A stretch of 64,000 bases of DNA. Origin: UBA5336 sp964415675. GTDB taxonomy: Bacteria; Pseudomonadota; Alphaproteobacteria; Caulobacterales; Hyphomonadaceae. Under the pieces are notes generated by a model that was not told the origin of the DNA, ran no database searches, and was given only the letters and a program-made list of their open reading frames with translations. A program made the position numbers and the translations under genes. This document shows positions 1 to 8,583 of the stretch, in pieces; within the stretch, counting starts at the first letter, position 1, and each line of letters opens with the position of its first letter. Location of the stretch: the NCBI GenBank assembly GCA_964415675.1, contig CAYQBG010000015.1, positions 36,727 through 100,726 on the forward strand, given 5' to 3'.

Positions 1-2
1 AT

Positions 3-179
3 CGCATCACCCTGACAACCGAAACGCCCGGAGGCTCGATCGGCTACCGGCTTGGGGACGGCGGCGCCTGGCAGCTCTACAGCGCCCCTCTGAAACTGCC
101 GGCCGGAACGCAATTGACCGCGAAAGCTGTCCGTTATGGTTACGCCGAAAGCCCTGAGGTTCGCCGTGTCCTGGACTAG
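3..179 (+). CDS. Sulfatase, C-terminal end only (cut by window edge)
   Basis: Open frame from the left edge to a TAG at 177-179, giving the last 58 residues. The segment reads as a small beta-sandwich module with GGSIGYRLGDGGAW, LYSAPLKL and AKAVRYGYAES, the kind found at the end of bacterial type I sulfatases and chitobiase-like proteins. A formylglycine-generating enzyme remnant starts 8 bases downstream, and that enzyme activates sulfatases, so sulfatase is favoured over a hexosaminidase. The catalytic domain lies outside the window, so substrate and activity cannot be judged. Confidence 0.6.
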   Translation, partial: RITLTTETPGGSIGYRLGDGGAWQLYSAPLKLPAGTQLTAKAVRYGYAESPEVRRVLD

Positions 180-186
180 GACGGCC

Positions 187-863
187 ATGGCGCTTGGTGC
201 ACTTTGCGGTGCAATCTGTCTGGTCGGCTGCGACAGCGCTGCCCATGGCCCACCGGGCGCTGCCTGCACACCTGATACCGGCACCGCAGCGCTGGCCGGA
301 GGCGTCTTCCAGATGGGAGAAGCCAACGCCTACCGCGAATACCGCCCCGTGCGCGAGGCGCGGGTCGAGGCATTCGCCATCGACCGAACCGAAGTGAGCA
401 ATGCCCGCTTTGCCGAATTCGTCGAGGCGACCGGCTACGTGACACAGGCCGAGGGGCACCCGACCCTGTGATGCATCCGGTATCGCCGCTGAGGACCTCA
501 GGCCGGGATCGGCCGTCTTCATCTCCCCGCTGGTGTCGGGTTCGCGCCAATGGTGGCAGTTCGTGGAGGGCGCGACCTGGAAACATGCCGAAGGCCCCGG
601 CAGTTCGATCGAGACTCGGATGGATCACCCAGTGATTCACGTGTCCTACGCGGATGCGCTGGCGTTTGCCGACTGGGCCGGCGGTGACTTGTCCACGGAA
701 GCGAAATGGGAGTTCGCGGCGCGCCGGGCTTTCGCGATCGCCCGGAAGACTGGCGACAGGATATTCAGCCGCGACAAGGAGATGGGGATTGAGGGACTGC
801 CGGACCTGTCTCGCCGCCCCTGCCGGCTCGCCCATCGACAACCCGTTCGGAGCAAATGTGTAA
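187..863 (+). pseudogene. Broken formylglycine-generating enzyme (sulfatase-modifying factor) lipoprotein
   Basis: An intact gene here would oxidise the sulfatase active-site Cys or Ser to formylglycine. The ATG at 187 opens a lipoprotein signal with lipobox LVGC, followed by FGE-like text (GGVFQMGEANAYREYRPVR, then IDRTEVSNARFAEFV). The frame hits TGA at 469-471. The family sequence then continues in the next frame from 470 (PGSAVFISP, WWQFVEGATWKHAEGPGSS, DHPVIHVSYADALAFADWAG, STEAKWEFAARR), so a one-base shift lies near 460-470. After about 745 family resemblance stops, and the C-terminal half with the catalytic cysteines is missing. The frame that ends at 863 (PAGSPIDNPFGANV) is not recognisable as FGE. 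The gene follows the sulfatase directly. A sequencing error could explain the frameshift but not the missing half. Confidence 0.75.
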
Positions 864-919
864 CCCATCTCTCCGGAACGTTCTGTTAGTCATGTCTCCG
901 GTCCGGACAATGAAAACAC

Positions 920-996
920 TGGCGGTCCGAGGAGGATTCGAACCCCCGACCCCTTGATTCGTAGTCAAGTGCTCTATCCAGCTGAGCTATCGGACC
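920..996 (-). tRNA. tRNA-Arg(ACG)
   Basis: Read on the minus strand from 996 this folds as a full cloverleaf. The acceptor stem is GGTCCGA with TCGGACC, the D arm GCTC/GAGC, the anticodon stem CTTGA/TCAAG with loop CTACGAA (anticodon ACG), and the T arm GGGGG-TTCGAAT-CCTCC. The discriminator is G and the CCA end is encoded (920-922). A34 would be edited to inosine by TadA to read CGN codons. Confidence 0.96.
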
Positions 997-1071
997 TGAC
1001 CAGTGAGCGCGGACACATAGCGCCCACGCCTTTGGCATGCAAGCGCTGCCTTCGGCCCTGACAGGTTTTTC

Positions 1072-2058
1072 TCAGCTCTGTGGCCGTCCGGCGTGCCAGA
1101 CCCCGCGTGCCACGGCGCGCGCCAGCGTCGAGGCGGCCAGTTCGCCCAACCGGGTGAGCCGCATCGGATCGACAGGCCCGGGTGCGGCGCCGGTCGCCAG
1201 GACGAAGACCGTATCGCCGTCAAACGGGGCAAATACGGGCCGTATCGACCGCGCCAGGCCTGCCAGCGCCATGTCTGCGACGCGCTGGCAATCTGAGGCG
1301 TTGAGCGCGGCATCGGTTGCGAGACAGGCAATCGTCGTGTTGGTGCCCGGCGCGGGATTGGCCTTGGCATCGCCCCAGGCATCGGCATCGGTCACATAAT
1401 CGGCGGGTGGGCGCTGGCCGCCGAACTCGCTGGCGATCTCATGAGGCCAGGCCCAGAAACACTCCGTACCGGGAAGCGTCACCGACCCGAAACAGTTGAC
1501 CGCTACAAGCGCGCCGACCCTGAGCCCGTCATCCGTGGCAATGCTCGCCGTTCCGAGGCCGCCGGGCCGGCTGCCGGCGCGCGCGCCATACCCTGCGCCC
1601 GAGCGCCCGAGGGCAACCGGGCCGGTGGCCGTTCGATAGGCCTGGCGGCCGAGCTCTGCATAAGGAGGATGGCGCCCCCAGGCCTTGTTGCCGCCATTGG
1701 CGAGGTCATAGAGGATTGCGGCGGGCACGATCGGCGTACGAGGCACCCCCGGCCGGTCCACCAGCCCGAAGCCGCGGCCATCGGCGCCAAGCTCGGCGGC
1801 GACACCGTCAGCGGCTGCAAGCCCGTAGGCGCTGCCGCCGGACAGGACAATGGCATCGACTTTCTGGACCAGCATCCCGGCCCGCAAGAGGTCCGTCTCG
1901 CGCGTGCCCGGACCGCCGCCGGCCACCGCGACAGCCGCCGTCACCGGGGTGTCCGCAAGGATGACACTCACTCCGGTCACGACATCTCTATCCTCGGCCG
2001 CGCCGACACGAAGGCCGTCAATATCCATGAGCGAATTTGTCGGTCCTGTTGCGGCCAT
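1072..2058 (-). CDS. P1/S58 family peptidase (DmpA-like aminopeptidase)
   Basis: A 328-residue protein of the DmpA/L-aminopeptidase-D-esterase family, Ntn-like hydrolases that self-cleave into two chains. Visible landmarks are an N-terminal block VGVSVI-like (TGVSVILADTPVTAAVAVAG), LSGGSAYGLAAADGV, and the processing site PGTNTTIACLATDAAL near residue 245, where the Thr after Asn is the expected nucleophile exposed by autocleavage. There is no signal peptide, so it is probably cytoplasmic. It removes N-terminal residues from small peptides or amides in characterised relatives; substrate here is unknown. It is a single gene divergent from the gamma-glutamyltransferase with about 80 bases between them. 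A later start at MDIDG (residue 12) is possible. Confidence 0.88.
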   Translation of the reverse strand: MAATGPTNSLMDIDGLRVGAAEDRDVVTGVSVILADTPVTAAVAVAGGGPGTRETDLLRAGMLVQKVDAIVLSGGSAYGLAAADGVAAELGADGRGFGLVDRPGVPRTPIVPAAILYDLANGGNKAWGRHPPYAELGRQAYRTATGPVALGRSGAGYGARAGSRPGGLGTASIATDDGLRVGALVAVNCFGSVTLPGTECFWAWPHEIASEFGGQRPPADYVTDADAWGDAKANPAPGTNTTIACLATDAALNASDCQRVADMALAGLARSIRPVFAPFDGDTVFVLATGAAPGPVDPMRLTRLGELAASTLARAVARGVWHAGRPQS

Positions 2059-2139
2059 GTCCTGAACGTCTTTCGTTTTGCGCCTCTATTCCCTAGTGTC
2101 CCCTGATTATTGTGCCAAGCCAGTCATCGGGGGCTGCCC

Positions 2140-3924
2140 ATGTTTCGCTCAGGTCTTTCCTGTCTCGCCTTGATGGTCGCCCTTTTGTCGGCCTCCTGTT
2201 CGCGCTCACAACCGCCGGCGCCTGACGTTGCCGTGTCCGAACCGACGGCGGAAACCGGCGAGTGGCGCCATGGCGCAATGGTGGCGGCGGCCGATCCGCG
2301 GGCGGTCCAGGCCGGTCTCGACGTCCTGGCGCGCGGGGGCCATGCCGTGGATGCCGCGATTGCCGTGCATGCGGTGCTGGGACTGGTCGAGCCGCAGAGT
2401 TCCGGCATTGGCGGGGGCGCCTTCATGCTGGTCTATGAGCGCGAGAGCGGGAATGTCCGCGTCTATGACGGGCGCGAGACCGCGCCGGCAGCGGCTGATG
2501 AAAGCCTCTTTGTGGTCGATGACGAAGTGCTGGATTTCGTGCCGGCCTGGCAGTCCGGTCGTTCAGCTGGCGTCCCAGGGCAGGTGGCCCTCTACAAGAC
2601 AGCCTATGATGCCCATGGCCGTGTGGAGTGGTCGGGCCTGTTCGATGCGGCCATCGATCTGGCCGAGGCGGGGTTCGAAGTCTCGCCGCGGCTGGCCGGC
2701 CTGCTCGCCAATCCGCGCCTGAGAACGGCGTCCCGGCTCGATGAGCATCCGGTCGCGGCGGCGTATTTCTATCCCGATGGCGAACCGCTCGCGGCCGGGG
2801 CGAGGCGGACCAATCGCGATTATGCCGAGACCCTTCGCGACATCGCCGCGAACGGGCCGGCTGCTTTCTATGCGGGAGCGCGGGCCGAAGCGATCGTGGC
2901 CGCGCTGGCCGAGGGGCCTCTGCCTTCGGAGATGACGGTCGAGGATCTCGCCGCTTATACCGTGATCGAGCGGGCGCCGCTGTGTGGAGAGTTCCGCACT
3001 TGGCGCATCTGTTCGGCGCCGCCGCCGAGTTCAGGCGGCGTGGTCCAACCGATGATCCTTGGGATCTATGATCGCCTGACGCAGGCGACCGGCGCGACAA
3101 GCAGGGCCGATCAGGTGCGCGCATGGGTTGATGCCCAGCGCCTGACTTATGCTGATCGCGACCATTATGTGGCTGACGGCGATTTCGTACCGGTACCGGC
3201 CGGCGATCTCATACATCCGACCTATCTGGATGCGCGCGCCGGGCAGGTCTTTGAACCAGGGCAGAAGCCGGTTCCCGGCGATCCCGGCGAAGTGCTGGGC
3301 CGTGGTCCGATGATCGGGCTTTGGGGGCGCGACACCAGTGAGGATGCCCCCGGCACGACACATATTTCGATCATAGATCAGGACGGCAATGCCGTGTCGA
3401 TGACGGCGACAGTCGAATCTGCCTTTGGCAATTCGCGCATGGTCGATGGCTTCCTGCTCAATAATGAGCTGACCGATTTTGCCCGCCAGCCAAACATTAA
3501 CGGCTTGCCGGTGGCCAATGCACCGGCTGCCGGCAAGCGACCGCGCTCGTCGATGTCGCCGACGCTTGTCTTCAATGCTGATGGCTCTCTCGCGATGGTG
3601 ACCGGTTCGCCCGGAGGAAACTCGATCGTTGCTTATGTGTCCAAGTCGCTTGTTTCCGTGTTGGACTGGGGCATGACGGCACAGGCCGCAGTTGCTCTGC
3701 CGAATATTGTGGCGCGGGGCGAGACAGTGCGGGTGGAGACGAATATGCCGATGGGGCAGGACTGGGCGAAGATGCTCAGCCAGGCGGGCTATAATGTGCG
3801 CGAGAGCGCCGGGGAGAACTCGGGCTTGCATGTGATTGTCGTGCGCGACAATGGGCTTGACGGGGGCGCGGACCCGCGCCGCGAGGGCGTGGCCCGGTCT
3901 CTGGAACGGCCGGCCCGCGACTGA
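2140..3924 (+). CDS. ggt: Gamma-glutamyltransferase
   Basis: A 594-residue precursor that transfers or hydrolyses the gamma-glutamyl group of glutathione and similar peptides in the periplasm. The ATG at 2140 opens a signal ending in lipobox LSASC, so it is probably a lipoprotein. An upstream TTG at 2110 would add ten residues before the signal and is less likely. The N-terminal block AVQAGLDVLARGGHAVDAAI and IGGGAFMLVYERESG are typical. The autoprocessing site is the TTHIS motif; Thr406 should become the N-terminal nucleophile of the small subunit. NNELTDF and TGSPGGNSI of the small subunit are present. The length fits the family. It stands alone between the divergent P1 peptidase and pcm. 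Confidence 0.93.
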   Translation: MFRSGLSCLALMVALLSASCSRSQPPAPDVAVSEPTAETGEWRHGAMVAAADPRAVQAGLDVLARGGHAVDAAIAVHAVLGLVEPQSSGIGGGAFMLVYERESGNVRVYDGRETAPAAADESLFVVDDEVLDFVPAWQSGRSAGVPGQVALYKTAYDAHGRVEWSGLFDAAIDLAEAGFEVSPRLAGLLANPRLRTASRLDEHPVAAAYFYPDGEPLAAGARRTNRDYAETLRDIAANGPAAFYAGARAEAIVAALAEGPLPSEMTVEDLAAYTVIERAPLCGEFRTWRICSAPPPSSGGVVQPMILGIYDRLTQATGATSRADQVRAWVDAQRLTYADRDHYVADGDFVPVPAGDLIHPTYLDARAGQVFEPGQKPVPGDPGEVLGRGPMIGLWGRDTSEDAPGTTHISIIDQDGNAVSMTATVESAFGNSRMVDGFLLNNELTDFARQPNINGLPVANAPAAGKRPRSSMSPTLVFNADGSLAMVTGSPGGNSIVAYVSKSLVSVLDWGMTAQAAVALPNIVARGETVRVETNMPMGQDWAKMLSQAGYNVRESAGENSGLHVIVVRDNGLDGGADPRREGVARSLERPARD

Positions 3925-4022
3925 TCGCGCGATGCGCCGCAGGTCAAGTCTGCTTGATGCGCGCCGGCGGGCGCGATAGAGGCCTTTCGTTTACGTCTCC
4001 TACGCCTTGAGAGGTTCTGGCC

Positions 4023-4676
4023 ATGGATTTTGAAGCTGCGCGCCGCACAATGGTCGATACCCAGATCCGTCCGAACGATGTCACCGAGCCTGAAATCGTG
4101 GGCGCCTTCATGCGTGTTCCGCGCGAAGCGTTTGTGCCGGCGGCCAAACGCTCGATCGCCTATTCCGAGTTCGAAATCCGGACCGGGGAAGGGCGCGCCC
4201 TGTGGACACCTCGCGATACGGCCAAGCTGATCAAGAGCCTTGAGCCTGGACCGAGAGATGCGAGCCTCGTCGTGGGCGCAGGGGCAGGCTATGAGGCAGC
4301 GCTTATGGCACAATTGTCAGAGACGGTTATCGCGCTTGACGACGACAAGCAGACCATCGATCGGCTCGCCAAGCGCCTGGCGGAACAGGGGATCGACCGC
4401 GCCGTGGCCGTCGAGGGCAAACTGACAGAGGGCCTTCCCGGTGACGGGCCGTTCGACTGCATCCTGATCTGCGGCATGGTTCAACAGGTTCCTGAAACGC
4501 TGACGCACCAGCTCGCAGAGGGTGGGCGCCTGGCCGCCGTCGTGGCGGTTGATGACGCCCTTGGGCGCGGGCGCCTTTATACACGTGCTGGCGATGTGAT
4601 CGCGTATCGCGAGACATTCGATGCCTGTCCGCCACGCTTCGAAGTCTTCGACAAGCCCAAAGCCTTCGAATTCTGA
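4023..4676 (+). CDS. Protein-L-isoaspartate O-methyltransferase family protein
   Basis: A 217-residue SAM-dependent methyltransferase of the Pcm family. The start MDFEAARRTMVDTQIRPNDV and REAFVPAAKRSIAYSEFEI are typical of the alphaproteobacterial Pcm-like subgroup found in front of tolC. The SAM-binding motif I is ASLVVGAGAGYEAALMAQL, and IALDDD is the post-I motif. Family members either repair isoaspartyl residues or have drifted from that activity, so the repair function is uncertain for this subgroup. A ribosome site GAGAGG sits before the ATG. The next gene, tolC, begins 107 bases downstream behind a possible operator. Confidence 0.82.
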   Translation: MDFEAARRTMVDTQIRPNDVTEPEIVGAFMRVPREAFVPAAKRSIAYSEFEIRTGEGRALWTPRDTAKLIKSLEPGPRDASLVVGAGAGYEAALMAQLSETVIALDDDKQTIDRLAKRLAEQGIDRAVAVEGKLTEGLPGDGPFDCILICGMVQQVPETLTHQLAEGGRLAAVVAVDDALGRGRLYTRAGDVIAYRETFDACPPRFEVFDKPKAFEF

Positions 4677-4711
4677 TCGCGCGAGTGCCGAAACTCATCT
4701 GATGCGGATTG

Positions 4712-4728
4712 AGTGAACGGCGTTCACT
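4712..4728. promoter_or_regulatory. Perfect 17-base palindrome upstream of tolC (possible TetR-type operator)
   Basis: AGTGAACG-G-CGTTCACT is a perfect inverted repeat with one central base, 55 bases before the tolC ATG. Its shape resembles operators of TetR/AcrR-type efflux repressors (inference). A related half-site occurs at 9807-9823. No TetR gene is in the window. Confidence 0.5.
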
Positions 4729-4783
4729 TTTTCTCAGCCTTGATTTAGCAGTCTCCGGAGAACGGCCAGTTCCGGAGGGTGCC

Positions 4784-6082
4784 ATGTTGGGAAAGACGAA
4801 GCTCATATGTATCGCGGGTGTGCTCTTGTTTGCGCCACAGGCGGTTGGCGAGACGCTGGAAGAGGCACTGCGCCTTGCCGAGCTGAACAATCCGACCCTG
4901 GAGCGGGGGCGTGCTGACAATGCCCTTGCCGAGGAAGGGCTCGAAGCAGCGCATGCTGCAGGCCGCACGACGGTCAGCCTGACCGCGCAGGCAGGCTATG
5001 AATCCGTTGATTCAAATCGGACTTTTGCTTTCAACAATGGCGATCGCCCGACGGCGAATATTCAGCTGGAGGCGGCAAAGCCGATCTATACAGGAGGACG
5101 GATTGCGGCGGGGGTCCGTTCGGCCGAAGCGGGTATAGACGCCGCCGACGCGGCGTTTGAGCAGCTAAGGCAGTCGATTTGGGTCGAGACGATTTCAGCC
5201 TTCATGAATGTGCGGGCCGATCGCGAAACTGTCAGAATCCGAAAGAACAATGTCGGTTTGCTGGAAGAGCAGGTCCGCGCAGCCAGGGATCGGTTTGATG
5301 TCGGGGTGGTGACCCGCACCGATGTGGCGCTCACCGAAGCACGCCTGGAGGGCGCTTTCGCCGGTGTCGCGGCCGCCGAAGCCCAGCTGGAAGCCAGTGT
5401 GGCGCGTTACACGGCTGTGACCGGTCGCCCGCCAGGCGAACTGGCACCGCCACCTCCAGTCCCGCGCTTGCCCGAGACGCTGGACAGCGCCATTATAACG
5501 GCGCTTGAGATAAATCCCGAATTACAGGCCGCGCGCGAGCGGGTCCGCCAGGCCCGCGAGGGTGTTGTCTCTGCGCAGGCGGGCCGTCGTCCCCAGCTGG
5601 AAATTGTTGGTCAGGCGGGTGGTCAGCAGGATTTGTCCGAGGATGCGCGAGACACCGAGGTGGCCGCGATTGTGCGCGGCAATATTCCCCTATGGACCGG
5701 CGGGCAGGTGGCCAGCGAAGTTCGCAGCGCCCGGCTCCGCGAACACCAGGCCCGTCTGGACGTCCAGCAGCTTGAGCGTGAGGTGCGGGCCAATATTGCG
5801 TCGGCCTGGTATGGCTATATCGCAGCCGAGCGGGCGATTGCTGCATCCCAGCGTCAGGTCGAAGCCGCCGAGATAGCCTTTGACGGGGCCACGCAGGAGC
5901 TGGCCGTGGGCACACGGACCACGCTTGATGTGCTCGACAGCGAGCAGAACTTGCTTGAAGCGCGGCTTTCGCTCGTATCAGCCGAACGCGATGCCCAGAT
6001 TGCCGCTCATCGCCTGTTGCAGATCATGGGCGTCCTGGATGGAGATCATCTTGGCCTGCCTGTCCCGGGTCCGGCCAACTGA
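4784..6082 (+). CDS. tolC: TolC family outer-membrane channel protein
   Basis: A 432-residue outer-membrane efflux protein forming the exit duct of type I secretion and RND efflux systems. The ATG at 4784 follows a strong GGAGGG ribosome site and opens a signal peptide ending near AVGE. An upstream frame extension lacks a signal and is not used. The mature part begins TLEEALRLAELNNPTLERGRA, then runs through two repeated halves of helix-rich coiled coil and strand (YTGGRIAAGV in the first, WTGGQVASEV in the second), the internal duplication of TolC. The C-terminal RTTLDVLDSEQNLLEARLSL is characteristic. No pump or adaptor gene is adjacent, as is common for housekeeping tolC in this class. Confidence 0.93.
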   Translation: MLGKTKLICIAGVLLFAPQAVGETLEEALRLAELNNPTLERGRADNALAEEGLEAAHAAGRTTVSLTAQAGYESVDSNRTFAFNNGDRPTANIQLEAAKPIYTGGRIAAGVRSAEAGIDAADAAFEQLRQSIWVETISAFMNVRADRETVRIRKNNVGLLEEQVRAARDRFDVGVVTRTDVALTEARLEGAFAGVAAAEAQLEASVARYTAVTGRPPGELAPPPPVPRLPETLDSAIITALEINPELQAARERVRQAREGVVSAQAGRRPQLEIVGQAGGQQDLSEDARDTEVAAIVRGNIPLWTGGQVASEVRSARLREHQARLDVQQLEREVRANIASAWYGYIAAERAIAASQRQVEAAEIAFDGATQELAVGTRTTLDVLDSEQNLLEARLSLVSAERDAQIAAHRLLQIMGVLDGDHLGLPVPGPAN

Positions 6083-6168
6083 CTTGTGGAATAGGTCAAG
6101 GGCTTGTTAACCGTGATCGATTAGCTGCTAGAGTCGCGAGTAGAGAATCACGCCCGACGAGGACCGCC

Positions 6169-6942
6169 ATGGCCGAACAGGCACAGAAAGAACCGACGAT
6201 GGAGGAAATCCTCGCATCGATCCGGAAGATCATTTCAGAAGATGACGAGGCACCCTCGGCCAGCCGTGCTGACTCTGAAGAGGTGTCGTTTCGCCCAGAA
6301 GATGTCGAGATGCACGAGCAGGCCGATGGCGTAGCTGAAAACGAGCTGACGCTTGAAGATCTCCCGGCGGGCAAATCCGGCTCGGATATGGACATTTTCG
6401 ACGAGGTCGAGCTGTCGATGACGGATGATGTGGCCCCGAAGCCTGCTTTCGGACGCGACAGGCCAGAGTTTGACGCGCCTGTTCGCGAGGCCGCAAGCGA
6501 GGATTTGCCGACCCCGCCGAGCTTCGAAAATCTGGCCACCAGGGCGACAGAGCCTGACGAGACTTTTGTCTCAAAGCCTTTCGAACCGGAACCGGTCGAT
6601 CTGGAAGAGGCGAATTTTCAGGCGTCTGCCGATCTGGTTCGGCCGGTGCACGAAGAGGAAGTGCCGGCGACGCCCGCGCAGGAGGAGACCGTCATGCATC
6701 GCGAGACTGAAAGCCGTGTTGACCGGAGTGCACTGACCGAAGATGTTACCGCCGATGCCGCTGCCAGCGCGTTGTCGCGGCTGGCATCGCGGATGGAAGT
6801 GGGATCTGAGAACACGCTGGAAGGGCTTGTGCGCGAGCTGATCAAGCCGATGATCAAGACTTGGCTCGACGACAATCTTCCCCGGATCGTCGAGGAAAAG
6901 GTTGAGATCGAGGTTCAGCGGATCGCACGCCTGGCGCGATAG
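6169..6942 (+). CDS. popZ: PopZ-like polar organizing protein (DUF2497)
   Basis: A 257-residue acidic, low-complexity protein. It has the two PopZ landmarks: an N-terminal helix EPTMEEILASIRKIISEDD and a C-terminal helical assembly region (residues about 215-257) with GLVRELIKPMIKTWLDDNLP and EKVEIEVQRIARLAR. The middle is Pro/Glu/Asp-rich and probably disordered. In Caulobacter, PopZ forms a polar matrix that anchors the ParB-bound centromere and recruits cell-cycle proteins; the same role is inferred here. Position after tolC and the ribosome site GAGG at the start fit. The upstream region contains a TTAACC that could be a CtrA half-site, but a full site is not convincing. Confidence 0.87.
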   Translation: MAEQAQKEPTMEEILASIRKIISEDDEAPSASRADSEEVSFRPEDVEMHEQADGVAENELTLEDLPAGKSGSDMDIFDEVELSMTDDVAPKPAFGRDRPEFDAPVREAASEDLPTPPSFENLATRATEPDETFVSKPFEPEPVDLEEANFQASADLVRPVHEEEVPATPAQEETVMHRETESRVDRSALTEDVTADAAASALSRLASRMEVGSENTLEGLVRELIKPMIKTWLDDNLPRIVEEKVEIEVQRIARLAR

Positions 6943-7038
6943 GGCCGGTTAGGGCCTTGACGAAATACAGCTTTGTCTGGTGCAGCCGGCCTGCCATGTC
7001 TGGATTGGGCGTGAGCCAGCAAAGAGGCGGACCGGCGA

Positions 7039-8061
7039 ATGGCAAGTGATTCTTCAAATCAGGAGGCCGATCCGCGCTTGATTTCAGCTTTGCAGGGGCT
7101 TCCGCCGGATCTCGGTGATTTTGCGGATGTCTATGAACGCAAAATTCGCCCCCAGCTTCTTGCCCGCGAAGATGAACGGATCCGGGCGGCAGATACGGCG
7201 CGAAGGGCATTGTGGGGCGGGGCTGCGCTTGGCATTGCCGGTGCACTGGGCGGATTTTTCGGGCTCGGCCTGCCCATTGTCGGAATATTGGGGATCGGTG
7301 CCGGCTTTGCTGTCATTGCCATGGGGCGCGTGCCGCTTGGCCGGCTGCAGGCGCAGTCGAAGGGCCTGCTCGTGCGCCCGGTTGCCGAAAAGCTGGGCCT
7401 TGAATTCGATGAGGCGCCGGGCGAGCGGGCCGATCTGTCCGAGCATCACCGGCTGGGCCTCTTGCCGGCCCATGATCGCTCGCGCTTTGAAGACCGCCTC
7501 AGCGGTGCGCGTCGCGGTGTCGATTTCGAGTTTTTCGAAGCCGAACTCACGCGCCGTAAGACCGAGACCCGGAATGGGCGCACGTCGACCCGCTATGTAA
7601 CCGTTTTTGAAGGCCAGTGCCTGCGGTTTGACTTTCACAAACGGTTTTTTGGCGAGACGCTGGTGACGCGCGATGCCGGTTTCTTCAATCGGTTCGGCGG
7701 CAAGCGCGGAATGGATCGCGCGAGTCTGGAAGACCCCGAATTCGAGAAGGCGTTCGAAGTCTACACGACAGACCAGGTCGAGGCGCGTTTTCTTCTCACA
7801 CCGGACATGATGGCAAAATTGCTGGAACTGGAGCGCGCCTTTCAGGGCAAGGGTGTGCGCTGTGCTTTTTCGGGCGAGCAGATGCTTGTCGCGCTTGAAG
7901 GTGACAATCTCTTCGAAACCGGCAGTCTGTTTACGCCTCTCGACGACCCGGCCAGGCTGCGAACGATTCTTGAGGATTTCTCCGCCATATTCGCCCTGAT
8001 CGACACGGTCTCTGCCCGCCGCGACGAGGAAGCCGCCAGCCGAGGTGAACCGGACACGTGA
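7039..8061 (+). CDS. DUF3137 family membrane protein
   Basis: A 340-residue protein with a soluble N-terminal part, two adjoining hydrophobic segments at about residues 55-100 (ALWGGAALGIAGALGGFFG, then GLPIVGILGIGAGFAVIAMG), and a long cytosolic C-terminal domain. That domain carries features I associate with DUF3137: DFEFFEAELTRRKTETRNGR, FEGQCLRFDFHKRF and GVRCAFSGEQMLVALE. The function of the family is unknown. It lies 96 bases after popZ on the same strand and may share its transcript. No signal peptide or catalytic motif is visible. Confidence 0.72.
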   Translation: MASDSSNQEADPRLISALQGLPPDLGDFADVYERKIRPQLLAREDERIRAADTARRALWGGAALGIAGALGGFFGLGLPIVGILGIGAGFAVIAMGRVPLGRLQAQSKGLLVRPVAEKLGLEFDEAPGERADLSEHHRLGLLPAHDRSRFEDRLSGARRGVDFEFFEAELTRRKTETRNGRTSTRYVTVFEGQCLRFDFHKRFFGETLVTRDAGFFNRFGGKRGMDRASLEDPEFEKAFEVYTTDQVEARFLLTPDMMAKLLELERAFQGKGVRCAFSGEQMLVALEGDNLFETGSLFTPLDDPARLRTILEDFSAIFALIDTVSARRDEEAASRGEPDT

Positions 8062-8252
8062 TGGGCGCGGGCAGAAGGATCGGGAGGATGTGCCCGAACT
8101 GCCGGCGCCTAGCCGGGACAGGCACCGGCACTTGACGAGACAAAACATCTTAGCGAAATTTTACGAGGGTCAGACTCCATTCTCTTCAAGAAATGGCAGT
8201 AGGGTATTTATGTAATATTGTGGCCATTCAAAATCGCGCATTGAGGGCGGTG

Positions 8253-8453
8253 ATGACCGAAGATGAAATAGTCGCTCTGGTTTGGCTTCTTTTTGTGGCG
8301 GGGGTCTACTTTTTCCCGACGATCGTTGCAGTATCTCGTGGACGACCGAACGCATTCGCTATTTTCTTGTTGAACCTGTTTTTTGGGGCAACTGGCATCG
8401 GATGGATAATTGCTTTGATATGGTCATTCACAACGACAAGGGTTGAGCGCTAA
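8253..8453 (+). CDS. Small membrane protein of the superinfection-immunity family
   Basis: A 66-residue protein with two hydrophobic helices, VWLLFVAGVYFFPTIVAVS and FLLNLFFGATGIGWIIALIW, separated by a short RGRPNAFAI loop. The pattern of two helices with a conserved N-x2-FG-x-TG-x-GW motif matches the Imm_superinfect family named after the phage T4 Imm protein. Most chromosomal members have no tested role in phage exclusion. The ATG at 8253 gives the family's usual length; an in-frame upstream extension has no support. It is flanked by gaps of about 190 and 130 bases with no other gene. Confidence 0.65.
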   Translation: MTEDEIVALVWLLFVAGVYFFPTIVAVSRGRPNAFAIFLLNLFFGATGIGWIIALIWSFTTTRVER

Positions 8454-8583
8454 CGCTGCCGGGAGATTTTTTATTCCATCCAGTCGATGACACCTCCAGT
8501 AACGTATGGTCGCTTCGGGCGCACCCTGCCATCCTGCTTGAGAAGACGGTTAGGCGCAGCCTGATCTGTCGACTGCAGGCATC

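Noticed and set aside
6108..6128. CtrA site before popZ
   Set aside because: A TTAACC and a TTAG are present, but ten bases separate TTAA and TTAG rather than the expected seven.
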